NCBI RefSeq assembly: GCF_031453615.1
Contig: NZ_JAVIZT010000001.1
Location: 1,674,001-1,738,000 of the forward strand
Direction of reading: 5' to 3'
Source of the DNA: Microbacterium sp. SORGH_AS_0428
Lineage (GTDB): Bacteria > Actinomycetota > Actinomycetes > Actinomycetales > Microbacteriaceae
Length of the DNA: 64,000 nucleotides
Part shown: positions 1 through 9,535 of the stretch, piece by piece
How positions within the stretch are numbered: position 1 is the stretch's first letter
How the letters are laid out: every line of letters begins with the position of its first letter
Notes under the pieces: generated by a model
Seen by the model: the letters and a program-made list of their open reading frames with translations, nothing else
Databases searched by the model: none
What the model was told of the DNA's origin: nothing
Translations under genes and position numbers: made by a program

Positions 1-443
1 CCGCGGTGGCGGGCACTGAGCGCCATGCCCACGGCGAGGGGAAGGCCGTGTCCGAGCGAGCCCGTCGACGCCTCCACGCCGGGCAGCTGCACCTTGCACG
101 GGTGCATGCCGTACGCGCTGTCGAGCTGGCCGTAGGTGTCGACGATGCCGTCGTAGGAGAAGAAGCCGCGCATCGCCATAGCGATGTACATGCAGACGGC
201 GGCGTGACCCTTGCTGAGCACGAAACGATCGCGCGCGGGGTTGGCGATGTCGGTCGGATCGACGTTCAGGCCGTAGTGGAAGAGAGCGGTGAAGATGTCC
301 GCCGAGGACAGGTCTCCGCCGATGTGGACGGCGCCCTCGTAGGTGCCGCACAGCTGCAGGAGCTTGCGCCGCAGCTCGAACGCCAGATCCTCCAGTTCGG
401 CCACGTTCGGACGCTGGTCCGTCTGCAGGGGGGAACTGCTCAT
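1..443 (-). CDS. transketolase, N-terminal subunit (partial, cut by window edge)
   Basis: The 147 visible residues match the N-terminal thiamine-diphosphate-binding half of transketolase: LRRKLLQLCGTYEGAVHIGGDLSSADI, then the SKGHAA motif and a TGSLGHGLPLAVGMAL motif that contacts the cofactor. Short separate N- and C-terminal transketolase genes are common in actinomycetes and archaea, so this may be the N subunit with its partner gene beyond the window; a full-length gene cannot be excluded. The start at 443 is preferred over the adjacent ATG at 446 because GAGGAGG lies 4 bases before the former and only 1 base before the latter. It is divergent from the aldehyde dehydrogenase gene. Transketolase moves two-carbon ketol units in the pentose phosphate pathway; a role in this catabolic region is unproven. 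Confidence 0.85.
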   Translation of the reverse strand, partial: MSSSPLQTDQRPNVAELEDLAFELRRKLLQLCGTYEGAVHIGGDLSSADIFTALFHYGLNVDPTDIANPARDRFVLSKGHAAVCMYIAMAMRGFFSYDGIVDTYGQLDSAYGMHPCKVQLPGVEASTGSLGHGLPLAVGMALSARHR

Positions 444-565
444 CATGCCTCCTCGTCGATGGCAGGGAGACGTCGAATGTGCGCAGAATCGCGTCTTCAT
501 CGACGTCGTTTCGGGTGTCGCCATCCGACTCTGGAGGGCGACCCGGTGAACGTAGCACGATCTCA

Positions 566-577
566 TTTACATGTAAA
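566..577. promoter_or_regulatory. 12-bp palindrome, candidate operator in divergent promoter region
   Basis: TTTACATGTAAA is a perfect palindrome between the transketolase and aldehyde dehydrogenase genes, and a further half site (GTAAAC) follows at about 589-594. The position, about 80 bases before the dehydrogenase start, suits an operator for a local regulator. Which regulator binds is unknown. Confidence 0.4.
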
Positions 578-658
578 CAGGAATGGACGTAAACTCGTGC
601 CGCGGGGGTGGCGACGGTCGCGATCCCGCACATATCCGAGACACAGAGAGGTGCAGGG

Positions 659-2161
659 ATGTCGAGTTCGATCGCCCAAACGTCCGCCGGAGTGCGGACA
701 GGGCTCTACATCGGAGGCGCGGAGCGCTTCACCGATGACGTTCTACAGATCGCCGATCCGGGAAAGCCCGGAGTCGTCGTCGGCGAGGCCGCGGCGGCCT
801 CGCCCGCAGATGTCGCGGATGCGGTCGCCGCCGCATCCGCTGCCTTCGGGTCGTGGAGCGCACTGTCGGCGGCGGAGCGCGCGGATGCGATGGCGGCAGC
901 CATCGCCGGCATCGCCGATGAGCGCGACACCGACGCCGCCGTCTTGTCGCAGGAGAACGGCAAGATCCGCTTCGAGGGGTGGGTGGATGCCCTCGTCTTC
1001 GAGATCCGGTGGAACCTCGCCCTCATGCTGAAGGACGAGGTCGAGAAGGGGCACACGCTCCCCGTGGTCCCCGGCGCGATCCCGGTGACGACGGAGGTGG
1101 CGTACCAGCCCCTCGGTGTCGTGACGATCATCGTGCCCTTCAACTGGCCGATCGCCATCCTCGGCGCGGCGCTTCCCCACGCGCTGCTCGCGGGCAACAC
1201 CGCGATCGTGAAGCCGCCGCCCTCCGCGCCGCTCGCGACGACCCGCGTGGTGCAGCGCATCGCCGAGAAGCTGCCCCCCGGCGTGCTCAACGTGGTCACG
1301 GGCCGCGACGAGAACATGTCGGAGCTCATCCAGAGCCCCGACGTCGCGAAGGTGTGTTTCACGGGCAGCGTGAACGGCGGGAAGCGCATCATGCAGATGG
1401 CGGCGCAGACCCTCACGCGTGTGACGCTCGAGCTCGGTGGCAACGACGCGGCGGTGTTCCTCGAGGACGCGATCCTCGACGACGCGCACCTCGACCGCCT
1501 CTACGCCGCGATCTACGACACCACCGGCCAGATCTGCATGAACGCCAAGCGCGTGTTCGTGCACCGCTCGCGTCTGGACGAGCTGGTCGCGGGGCTCGAA
1601 GCGCGCCTCGAGAAGGTCGTGATCGGGTACGGGCTCGACGAGGGCACGACCATGGGCCCGCTGCACCAGCCGGCCCAGAAGGCGTTCGTCGAGGAGATCA
1701 TCCAGGAGGCGAAGGACGCCGGCGCCGACGTGCGCGAGTACGGCACTCTGCCCGGAGGCGAGCTCGCAGGCGGCAACTTCCTGCGCCCGGCGATCGTCGT
1801 CGACCCCGACCCGTCGCTGCGGGTCGTGACCCAGGAGCAGTTCGGCCCGGTCATCCCGATCATCCCGTTCGACTCCGAGGAAGAGGCGATCAGCCTCGCC
1901 AACGACACGTGGGGCGGGCTGTGCGGCTCGGTGTGGACCGCATCGCCCGAGTCCGCGCAGCGCGTGGGGTCGCAGCTGGTCTGCGGCTACGTGTGGGTCA
2001 ACGATCACGGCGCGACCCGCCTCGACCTGCGCGCGCCCTTCGGCGGCATGAAGCAGTCCGGCTTCGGACGCGAGCAGGGCATCGAGGGCGTGCGCGCCTT
2101 CCAGGACACCCGGTCGATCGCCACGATCGACCCCGAGGCCCTGGCGGCGATGGCGCACTGA
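659..2161 (+). CDS. NAD(P)-dependent aldehyde dehydrogenase
   Basis: This is a full-length 500-residue aldehyde dehydrogenase. Visible landmarks are the FNWP loop (Asn162), Lys185, the FTGSVNGG nucleotide-binding turn (234-241), the general base Glu258 in LELGG, and the catalytic Cys293 in TTGQICMN. It oxidises an aldehyde to the acid with NAD+ or NADP+. The start at 659 is chosen because AGAGAGG lies just upstream; an in-frame extension to 608 has no ribosome site. Placed ahead of a MarR gene and the demethylase operon, it could oxidise an aromatic aldehyde (vanillin or syringaldehyde type) or formaldehyde. The substrate cannot be read from the sequence. A strong hairpin follows the stop codon. 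Confidence 0.88.
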   Translation: MSSSIAQTSAGVRTGLYIGGAERFTDDVLQIADPGKPGVVVGEAAAASPADVADAVAAASAAFGSWSALSAAERADAMAAAIAGIADERDTDAAVLSQENGKIRFEGWVDALVFEIRWNLALMLKDEVEKGHTLPVVPGAIPVTTEVAYQPLGVVTIIVPFNWPIAILGAALPHALLAGNTAIVKPPPSAPLATTRVVQRIAEKLPPGVLNVVTGRDENMSELIQSPDVAKVCFTGSVNGGKRIMQMAAQTLTRVTLELGGNDAAVFLEDAILDDAHLDRLYAAIYDTTGQICMNAKRVFVHRSRLDELVAGLEARLEKVVIGYGLDEGTTMGPLHQPAQKAFVEEIIQEAKDAGADVREYGTLPGGELAGGNFLRPAIVVDPDPSLRVVTQEQFGPVIPIIPFDSEEEAISLANDTWGGLCGSVWTASPESAQRVGSQLVCGYVWVNDHGATRLDLRAPFGGMKQSGFGREQGIEGVRAFQDTRSIATIDPEALAAMAH

Positions 2162-2168
2162 CGACCGC

Positions 2169-2203
2169 GATGCGGGCCGGGATCACGCGTCCCGGCCCGC
2201 ATC
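2169..2203 (+). terminator. terminator-like hairpin after aldehyde dehydrogenase
   Basis: GATGCGGGCCGGGA pairs perfectly with its complement after a 7-base loop, giving a 14-bp GC-rich stem 8 bases after the stop. There is no U tract, as is usual in high-GC actinomycetes. Confidence 0.55.
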
Positions 2204-2249
2204 CGTCGCCAACGGCACGGACCGCATCCGACGTCCGGAGAGGAACCCC

Positions 2250-2804
2250 ATGGTCACAGATCGCACTCGACACGCACACGGCGTGAAGCCACCCGCCGAG
2301 GCGGTCGTCGAGCCGCTGGCGGACCACATCGACCCCGACGCGTTCACACCGCGACTACTCGCCCTGCTCTCCAACGCGCTGGTGTGGCGCGAATCCCACG
2401 AGCTCCGGCGCCAGTTCGATCTGGGCACCAACGAATGGCGCGTCATCTCCGCACTCGCCATGAACCCGGGTTTCTCCGCATCGGAGATCTCGGAGTTCCT
2501 GGTGGTCAACAAGGCGATCGTCTCCAAGAGCGTGACGACCCTGGTGGAGCGGGGCCTCGTCGTGCTCGCGGAGGGTGCCCGCGGATCGCGGCCGATGTAC
2601 CTGACGGCAGCCGGTGCGGCCATGCACGACGACATGCTGCCGATCTCCCTTCGCGGGCAGGAGATCATCCTGGCCCACATGACGCCGGCCGAGGTCACCC
2701 GGCTGAATGCGCTGCTGCGCAAGATGCTCGACGAGATGCGGGTGCTGCAGAGCCTCGACAACGAGTCCTGGCTCGCGGATGCGGGTGCCACCCGTAAGAG
2801 CTGA
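2250..2804 (+). CDS. MarR-family transcriptional regulator
   Basis: The 184-residue protein has a winged-helix MarR core: FDLGTNEWRVISALAMNPGFSASEISEFLVVNKAIVSKSVTTLVERGLV is the recognition region and a wing follows around SRPMYLTAAG. MarR repressors usually respond to phenolic or aromatic ligands. GGAGAGG precedes the ATG. An 18-bp palindrome sits 40 bases after the stop and before metF, so the protein probably controls the metF-purU-demethylase operon downstream and perhaps itself. About 25 extra N-terminal residues precede the usual MarR start. The ligand is not visible; an aromatic acid or its aldehyde is an inference from context. Confidence 0.85.
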   Translation: MVTDRTRHAHGVKPPAEAVVEPLADHIDPDAFTPRLLALLSNALVWRESHELRRQFDLGTNEWRVISALAMNPGFSASEISEFLVVNKAIVSKSVTTLVERGLVVLAEGARGSRPMYLTAAGAAMHDDMLPISLRGQEIILAHMTPAEVTRLNALLRKMLDEMRVLQSLDNESWLADAGATRKS

Positions 2805-2844
2805 GCCGCTCCTGCATTCTGCACCCCGAAATACCTCTTGCCAT

Positions 2845-2862
2845 TACCTATCGACATAGGTA
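2845..2862. promoter_or_regulatory. 18-bp palindromic operator before metF
   Basis: TACCTATCGACATAGGTA has perfect 7-bp arms around 4 bases. It lies between the MarR gene and metF, 55 bases before the metF start. Size and symmetry fit a MarR dimer site; the assignment is an inference. Confidence 0.6.
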
Positions 2863-2916
2863 CTCTCGCTGACGAGGCGCAACGAAGCCCTCCCGAAAGC
2901 GGAAGGACCACGACTC

Positions 2917-3792
2917 GTGGCACGTAACACCCCCGCACCCGACCCGGCCGCATCCCTCGCACTGCTCGACGGCTTCTCGCTGGAGATGACCGGCAAGGAC
3001 ATCCCCGGCCTCGAAGAAGCCCGCGACGTCATCCCCGCCGGCACGAAGATCAACGTCACCTTCCTCGGCAACGAAGACCTCGACATGCGCGTGGCGGCCG
3101 CCAAGGCCGTGAAGGATGCCGGATTCGTACCGGTCCCCCACGTCTCCGCGCGGCGACTCGCCTCGGCCGCCCAGCTCGAGGAGTTCCTCGACCGGCTGCA
3201 GCAGGTGGGCGCCACCGAGCACGTCTTCGCCGTCGGCGGCGACCCCGCCGAGCCCGAAGGCCCGTACCCGGACTCGCTGAGCGTCATCCGCTCCGGCATC
3301 CTGCAGAAGTACGGCGTGCGCGAGGTCTCGATCGCGGGATACCCCGAGGGACACCCCGACATCCCGACCGATGTGCTGTGGCGCCACCTCGAGGACAAGT
3401 CGGCGGCGCTGACCGATGCGGGCCTCGGCCAGGTCATCCTCACGCAGTTCGCGTTCGACACCGACCCGGTCATCGACTGGATCGACGGGGTGCGCAGTCG
3501 CGGGATCACCGCGGAGATCCGCATCGGCACCCCGGGCCCGGCCGGCATCAAGCGCCTGATCACCTTCGCCCGACGCTTCGGCGTCGGCGCGAACGCGATG
3601 ATCGTGAAGAAGTACGGGTTCTCGCTGACCAACCTGATGGGAACGGCGGGCCCCGACCGGTTCATCGGCGACCTCGGCGCGCTCGTCGCGCAGAAGGACT
3701 CGCGCGGACCTGTCAAAATTCACTTCTACACGTTCGGCGGTCTGCGGGCGACATCCGATTGGGCCCGCGACTACATCGCCGCGCAGTCCTGA
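2917..3792 (+). CDS. metF: methylenetetrahydrofolate reductase
   Basis: The 291-residue protein has the TIM-barrel layout of MetF-type reductases, with the conserved segments FLGNEDLDMRVAAAKAVKDAGFVPVPHVSARR, VFAVGGDP and LTQFAFDTDPVIDWIDGVRSRGI. The flavoenzyme interconverts 5-methyl-THF and 5,10-methylene-THF. In aryl O-demethylation it would run in the oxidative direction and regenerate usable folate from the methyl-THF formed. The GTG start is supported by GGAAGGA upstream. It is the first gene of an operon with purU (12-base gap) and a LigM-like demethylase. The sequence is nearer to MetF homologues found beside O-demethylases than to a typical biosynthetic MetF, but this needs a tree. 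Confidence 0.88.
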   Translation: MARNTPAPDPAASLALLDGFSLEMTGKDIPGLEEARDVIPAGTKINVTFLGNEDLDMRVAAAKAVKDAGFVPVPHVSARRLASAAQLEEFLDRLQQVGATEHVFAVGGDPAEPEGPYPDSLSVIRSGILQKYGVREVSIAGYPEGHPDIPTDVLWRHLEDKSAALTDAGLGQVILTQFAFDTDPVIDWIDGVRSRGITAEIRIGTPGPAGIKRLITFARRFGVGANAMIVKKYGFSLTNLMGTAGPDRFIGDLGALVAQKDSRGPVKIHFYTFGGLRATSDWARDYIAAQS

Positions 3793-3804
3793 GGAGATCC
3801 CCGC

Positions 3805-4680
3805 ATGTCCCTGCACAAAGACGCCCTGCGTGACCACGCCTGCCTGATCGTCCACGGCCCCGACCAGCCCGGGCTCGTGGCCGCCGTCACCGCACTCATC
3901 ACGCGCAACAAGGCGAACATCGTCACCCTCGACCAGTACTCGGACAACCCCGAGGGCGGCGCGTTCTTCCAGCGCGTCGTCTTCCACCGCCCCGACCTCG
4001 CAGCGGCGATCGGCGACATCGAAGCCGACCTCGCCCAGACGCTGGAGCCCTACGGGATGCAGTGGCGCCTGACCGACCAGTCGGTGCCGAAGCGCATGGC
4101 GATCCTCGCTTCCACGAGCGATCACTGCCTGCTCGAGCTGCTGTGGCGTCACCGCCGGGGCGAGCTCAACGTCACGATCCCCATGGTGATCTCCAACCAC
4201 ACGAACACCGCAGAGGACGTGCGCTCGTTCGGCATCCCGTTCTTCCACGTTCCCTCCCAGGGGCCGGACAAGTCGGAGGCCGAGCGCGAGATCGTCAAGC
4301 TGCTCGCGGGCAACGTCGACTTCGTCGTGCTGGCGCGCTACATGCAGATCCTCACCGACGACTTCCTCGAGGGCGTCGGCGTGCCGGTCATCAACATCCA
4401 CCACTCCTTCCTTCCCGCCTTCATCGGCGCCGGCCCCTACAAGAAGGCCAAGGAACGCGGCGTCAAACTCATCGGCGCCACCAGCCACTACGTCACCAAG
4501 GACCTCGACGAAGGCCCGATCATCGAGCAGGACGTCGCCCGCGTCGACCACTCGATGACCGCCGCCGACCTCCAGGCCCGCGGTGCCTACGTCGAGCGGG
4601 CCGTACTCTCGCGCGCCGTGCAGTGGCATGCCGAAGACCGTGTCATCCGGCACGGCAACCACACCATCGTCTTCACCTGA
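3805..4680 (+). CDS. purU: formyltetrahydrofolate deformylase
   Basis: An N-terminal ACT domain (about residues 10-90, LIVHGPDQPGLVAAVTALI) is followed by a formyl-hydrolase domain with IPMVISNH, the NIHHSFLPAF catalytic segment, and the HYVTKDLDEGPIIEQD segment carrying the active Asp. The length of 291 residues is normal for PurU. It hydrolyses 10-formyl-THF to THF and formate. Between metF and the demethylase gene it gives a complete exit for the methyl group: methyl-THF to methylene-THF to formyl-THF to formate, with the FolD step encoded elsewhere. This releases THF for further demethylation without making ATP. Confidence 0.92.
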   Translation: MSLHKDALRDHACLIVHGPDQPGLVAAVTALITRNKANIVTLDQYSDNPEGGAFFQRVVFHRPDLAAAIGDIEADLAQTLEPYGMQWRLTDQSVPKRMAILASTSDHCLLELLWRHRRGELNVTIPMVISNHTNTAEDVRSFGIPFFHVPSQGPDKSEAEREIVKLLAGNVDFVVLARYMQILTDDFLEGVGVPVINIHHSFLPAFIGAGPYKKAKERGVKLIGATSHYVTKDLDEGPIIEQDVARVDHSMTAADLQARGAYVERAVLSRAVQWHAEDRVIRHGNHTIVFT

Positions 4681-6132
<1,452 letters not shown>

Positions 6133-6142
6133 GCCTTCGACG

Positions 6143-6177
6143 CGACGCGGGGTCCGGTCCGCCCGGGCCCCGCGTCG
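6143..6177 (+). terminator. terminator hairpin after demethylase operon
   Basis: CGACGCGGGG and CCCCGCGTCG form a perfect 10-bp stem with a 15-base loop starting 10 bases after the stop codon, followed by a short GGCGTTTAT tail. Confidence 0.65.
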
Positions 6178-6224
6178 GCGTTTATGGATAGCCTCAGAGC
6201 CACACCTCGGAAGGAGAACGGCGG

Positions 6225-6821
6225 ATGAGCCTGCGCTACGCGCTCCTCGCTCTCGTGCGGGTGGGACCCCAGTCCGGCTACGACCTGCAGAAGCAGTTCG
6301 CCGTCTCGGTCGGGCACGTCTGGCATGCCCCGGACTCCCAGATCTATCCCGAGCTGCGCAAGATGGAGGCCGAGGGCCTCGTGCGCGGCGAGGAGCAGGC
6401 GCGCGGCGAGCGCGGCACCCGCCGGATGTACCACATCACCCCCGAGGGCGACGCGGCCTTCCTCGCGTGGATGGCGGCCCCCCTCGACTACCAGCGCGTG
6501 CGCGACCCCGCTCATCTGCGAGCGGCCTACCTCGAGGCGGGCACGCCCGCCGATTCCCGCGCGTTCCTGCGGGCGCACATCGCCCAGTGGGAGAGCGAGC
6601 TCGAGCAGTGGGAAGGCGAGCTGGCACGCATCGACGCCGTCGACAACCCCATGCTGCTGCGCCGGCTCGCGGTCACCGCCGAGGAAGACCGGGAACGCAC
6701 GATCGCCTACAAGCGCTTCGCCTACGAGGGCCTCGTGGAGCGGGCGCGGGGTGAGATCTCGTGGGCGCAGCGCGGCCTCGCCCTCGTCGAGCGCCTCGAA
6801 GGCGCAGAAGGAGCATCATGA
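6225..6821 (+). CDS. PadR-family transcriptional regulator
   Basis: The 198-residue protein starts MSLRYALLALVRVGPQSGYDLQKQF and has the winged helix typical of PadR (IYPELRKMEAEGLVRGEE, RRMYHITPEGDAAFLAWM). A C-terminal helical Vir-type domain (about 95-195) should mediate dimerisation. PadR proteins often sense phenolic acids. AAGGAG lies upstream of the ATG. The gene overlaps folE by ATGA, so the two are co-transcribed and PadR probably controls folE. A link between phenolic acid sensing and folate supply would make sense here, but the ligand is not shown by the sequence. Confidence 0.85.
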   Translation: MSLRYALLALVRVGPQSGYDLQKQFAVSVGHVWHAPDSQIYPELRKMEAEGLVRGEEQARGERGTRRMYHITPEGDAAFLAWMAAPLDYQRVRDPAHLRAAYLEAGTPADSRAFLRAHIAQWESELEQWEGELARIDAVDNPMLLRRLAVTAEEDRERTIAYKRFAYEGLVERARGEISWAQRGLALVERLEGAEGAS

Positions 6822-7399
6822 CCATCGACACGGCAGCGCGCACCGACCGCGCTCGGGCGGTCGCGGCCGTTCGCGAGCTCCTCGAGGCCGTCGGCGAGGA
6901 TGCCGACCGCCTCGGGCTCACCCGTACCCCCGAGCGGGTGGCGGACCTCTTCCTCGATCTGTTCTCCGGGCTCGGGGTCGACCCGGCTTCCGCGCTCGGC
7001 GCGCCCGTCGCCCTGACCGACAACGAGCACCCCGGCGAGCTGGTCGGCATGACCGCCATCCCGTTCCGCTCGGTGTGCGAGCATCACCTGCTGCCCTTCG
7101 AGGGCACGGTCGACGTGTTCTACGCGCCGGTGCGTCACATCGCCGGCCTCAGTCGCATCGCGACGCTCGTCGAGCTCGCCTCCCGCAGGCCGCAGCTGCA
7201 GGAGCGCCTCGGGCATCAGATCGCCGAGGCGCTCATGACGGTTCTGCGCCCGCACGGGGTTGCCGTGCGGGTGGAGGCCCGTCACGGTTGCGTGGCCCAT
7301 CTGGAGCCGAGCGCCGCATCCGCTCGCGTGGTCACGGTGGCCACGCTCGGCGACATCCCCGACGCGACCTGGCGCCTCGCCGCACCATCCACCCCGTGA
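6818..7399 (+). CDS. folE: GTP cyclohydrolase I
   Basis: The 193-residue protein carries the FolE zinc and active-site signatures: SVCEHHLLPFEGT (Cys and His ligands), GLSRIATLVELASRRPQLQERL and the ARHGCVAH segment with the second Cys. It converts GTP to 7,8-dihydroneopterin triphosphate, the first step of THF synthesis. AAGGAG is 6 bases before the ATG, which overlaps the padR stop. A folE gene placed beside THF-dependent demethylases rather than with folBPK suggests that folate supply is raised during growth on methoxyaromatics. It may be a second, inducible copy; that cannot be tested from this window alone. Confidence 0.9.
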   Translation: MTIDTAARTDRARAVAAVRELLEAVGEDADRLGLTRTPERVADLFLDLFSGLGVDPASALGAPVALTDNEHPGELVGMTAIPFRSVCEHHLLPFEGTVDVFYAPVRHIAGLSRIATLVELASRRPQLQERLGHQIAEALMTVLRPHGVAVRVEARHGCVAHLEPSAASARVVTVATLGDIPDATWRLAAPSTP

Positions 7400-7422
7400 C
7401 GGTCACGGATCGGACACAATAG

Positions 7423-7433
7423 TGTTGACGATC
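7423..7433. promoter_or_regulatory. candidate GntR operator, copy at gntR
   Basis: TGTTGACGATC, read on the opposite strand, is GATCGTCAACA. It differs by one base from the element at 33045-33055 and by two from that at 13026-13036. It lies 35 bases before the gntR start, which fits autoregulation. Confidence 0.5.
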
Positions 7434-7467
7434 CGGTGCGGCGTTTCCGCCCGAGAAGGGGATGACG

Positions 7468-8127
7468 ATGACGTTTCCCTCCGTGACGGACGAGGCCGAC
7501 CAGGCGGCGCGCCCTGAGCTCGCCGCGCAGATCCGCGACGCGATCCTGGGGGGCGAGTTCGCCCCCCACCAGCGGCTCATCGAAGCCGATCTCAGCGAGC
7601 GGTTCGCGTCGCCGCGTGCGGCCGTGCGCACCGCCTTGCTGACCCTCGCGGGCGAGGGACTCGTGGAGCGACTGCCCAACCGCGGCGCGCGGGTACGCGC
7701 CATCACCGTCGACGAGGCGGTCGAGATCGTCGAGGTGCGCATGGGGCTCGAGTCGCTCTGCGCCCGCAAGGCGGCCGAGCGGGTCGACGACGACGACATC
7801 GCAGGACTCCGCGCGCTCCGTTCCGACATCGAGCAGGCGATCGCCGTGGGCGACCTGGTGGGATACTCCCGGCTGAATCAGGAACTCGATCGGCGCCTGC
7901 GCGAGCTCAGCGGGCACGCGACCGCATCCCAGCTCCTGGAGCGCCTGCGTGCGCAGTCCGCGCGGCACCAGTTCCGTCTCGCCTTCCACCCCGGCCGCGC
8001 CGCGCAGTCCGCGCCAGAGCACATCGCGATCATCGACGCCGTCGTCGCCCGCGATCCGGATGCGGCGGAGGCCGCCACCCGGCAGCACCTCACCGGCATC
8101 GTCGACATCCTCCGCTCGCTCGACTGA
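7468..8127 (+). CDS. GntR-family (FadR/FCD type) transcriptional regulator
   Basis: The 219-residue protein has an N-terminal winged helix (AAQIRDAILGGEFAPHQRLIEADLSERF, then SPRAAVRTALLTLAGEGLVERLPNRGARV) and an all-helical FCD ligand domain (about 90-215) with the EHIAIIDAVVARDPDAAEAATRQHL signature. The second ATG at 7468 is preferred since AAGGGG is 6 bases before it and directly abuts the first ATG at 7462. FCD regulators such as VanR control aromatic acid pathways and are released by small carboxylates. A shared motif found before this gene, before the ABC transporter operon and before galB makes it the leading candidate for master regulator of the island. Confidence 0.88.
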   Translation: MTFPSVTDEADQAARPELAAQIRDAILGGEFAPHQRLIEADLSERFASPRAAVRTALLTLAGEGLVERLPNRGARVRAITVDEAVEIVEVRMGLESLCARKAAERVDDDDIAGLRALRSDIEQAIAVGDLVGYSRLNQELDRRLRELSGHATASQLLERLRAQSARHQFRLAFHPGRAAQSAPEHIAIIDAVVARDPDAAEAATRQHLTGIVDILRSLD

Positions 8128-8174
8128 CCGCATCCGGGGCGCCGACCGCATCCGCGCCCGCCTCTCGCGCAAAG

Positions 8175-8249
8175 CCCGCGAGACTGCACTTTCGCCACGA
8201 GATCACGGGTATTCACCGTGATCTCGTGCGAAAGATGCAGTCTCGCGGG
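8175..8249. repeat. 75-bp palindromic intergenic element, copy 1
   Basis: Arms beginning CCCGCGAGACTGCA and ending TGCAGTCTCGCGGG enclose inner arms around ACGAGATCACGG and CCGTGATCTCGT with a short AT-rich loop. The same layout and length recur at 18780-18854 and 46045-46119. This copy lies between two convergent genes and could act as a bidirectional terminator. Confidence 0.85.
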
Positions 8250-8278
8250 ATCTAGAGGGGAAAACGGGCGGATGCGGG

Positions 8279-9535
8279 TCAGCCGAAGTTCTCGACCGTG
8301 GTGTACCCCTGTCCGTTGTACTTCTGCACGACCACCGACGACACGGCCGGCTGACCGTCCACGGTGGTGTCGACGGCGGTTCCGTCGAGCATGAGCGGCG
8401 CCTGGAAGTCACTGATCGAGCGCAGGGCTTCCATGAAGTTCTCGCGCGTCGGCTCGGTCATCTTCTCGAAGGCCTGCTCGAGGGTCGCCCCCACCATGAA
8501 GCTCCACATGCAGTGCGGGAAGGCGGGCATGTCCTGGTAGTCCGCGTACTGCTTCAGGTCGGTCAGGAACGTCTGCACATCCTCGTCGTCGGCGAACGCG
8601 GGGCTCGCGGGCGCCTTCGAGAACGACACCGAATAGACGCCGGGGAAGGCGCCGGCGTTGCCGGGCTGCAGGATGGCGGTCGGGCTCGACGTGTTCGACG
8701 GCAGGAACCAGCTGGGGCTCCATCCGAGCTGCTGCGCCTTCTGCAGCGACGAGATCACGAGCGGGGTGATCGACATCGCGTTGAAGAAGACGTCAGCACC
8801 CGAGCTCGCAAGCTCCGTCAGCTGTGCATCGACCGTCGTGTCGGTCGCCTCGTAGGTGAGCTCCTTGACGATCTCGATGTTGCTCGCACCCTCGACCGCG
8901 TTCTTGAAGCCCTCGAGGTAGCCCTCGCCGTAGTCGTCGTTCTGGTAGAGCACGGCGACCTTGTGGTCCTCGCCGGATGCGGCCAGGAGCTTGCCGAAGG
9001 CCTCTCCCTCGTTCTGGTAGATCGGCACGAAGCCGAGCTGCCACGGGCTCTCGTTCGTCTCACTGAAGATCGGGTCGCCCGTCATGACGAGCACCTGGGG
9101 CACCTCGTCGGCGATCGCCGCCTCGCGGTAGGCGCGGTTGGTCGGCGTGCCGAGCCCCGCCGTCATCGCGAAGACGCTGTCCTTCAGCTGGTCGTAGTTG
9201 GCCTTGGCCTTCTGCGGGTCGTAGGCGTCGTCGAGCGCCTTGATGTCGACCTTGCGGGTCTTGCCGTCGCCGAACTTCACGCCGCCCTCGGCGTTCTTGG
9301 CGCCGAAGTACGCGGTCACGCCGGCGACCGTGCAGGTTCCGGGACCGGCCGTCCCGCCGCTGAGCGGTGTGGTGATGCCCAGGCTGATCGACGTGTCGGT
9401 GATGCCGGGGCTCGCGGCCGCGGCGCCGCCGGAAGCGTCCGAGCCTCCCCCGCCGCGCGAACATCCGACGACGGTCAGTGCGAGAGCGGACGTCAGGGCG
9501 ACGATGCCCAGCACGCTCCTCTTCCTCAGATTCAT
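8279..9535 (-). CDS. livK: ABC transporter substrate-binding lipoprotein, branched-chain amino acid type
   Basis: The 418-residue protein begins with a lipoprotein signal (MNLRKRSVLGIVALTSALALTVVGC, lipobox VVGC) and a Gly/Ser/Ala-rich linker, then a periplasmic-binding type I domain (ITTPLSGGTAGPGTCTVAGVTAYF, VAVLYQNDDYGEGYLEGFKNAV). LivK-type proteins outside true amino acid uptake often bind aromatic acids. It is the last gene of a five-gene minus-strand operon and overlaps livM by ATGA. It is bounded by demethylase genes, so the cargo may be vanillate, syringate or a related acid; this is inferred from context only. Confidence 0.88.
   Translation of the reverse strand: MNLRKRSVLGIVALTSALALTVVGCSRGGGGSDASGGAAAASPGITDTSISLGITTPLSGGTAGPGTCTVAGVTAYFGAKNAEGGVKFGDGKTRKVDIKALDDAYDPQKAKANYDQLKDSVFAMTAGLGTPTNRAYREAAIADEVPQVLVMTGDPIFSETNESPWQLGFVPIYQNEGEAFGKLLAASGEDHKVAVLYQNDDYGEGYLEGFKNAVEGASNIEIVKELTYEATDTTVDAQLTELASSGADVFFNAMSITPLVISSLQKAQQLGWSPSWFLPSNTSSPTAILQPGNAGAFPGVYSVSFSKAPASPAFADDEDVQTFLTDLKQYADYQDMPAFPHCMWSFMVGATLEQAFEKMTEPTRENFMEALRSISDFQAPLMLDGTAVDTTVDGQPAVSSVVVQKYNGQGYTTVENFG

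Noticed and set aside
743..2158. 471-codon minus-strand frame opposite the aldehyde dehydrogenase
   Set aside because: It is an antisense shadow; the plus-strand frame has every ALDH motif.
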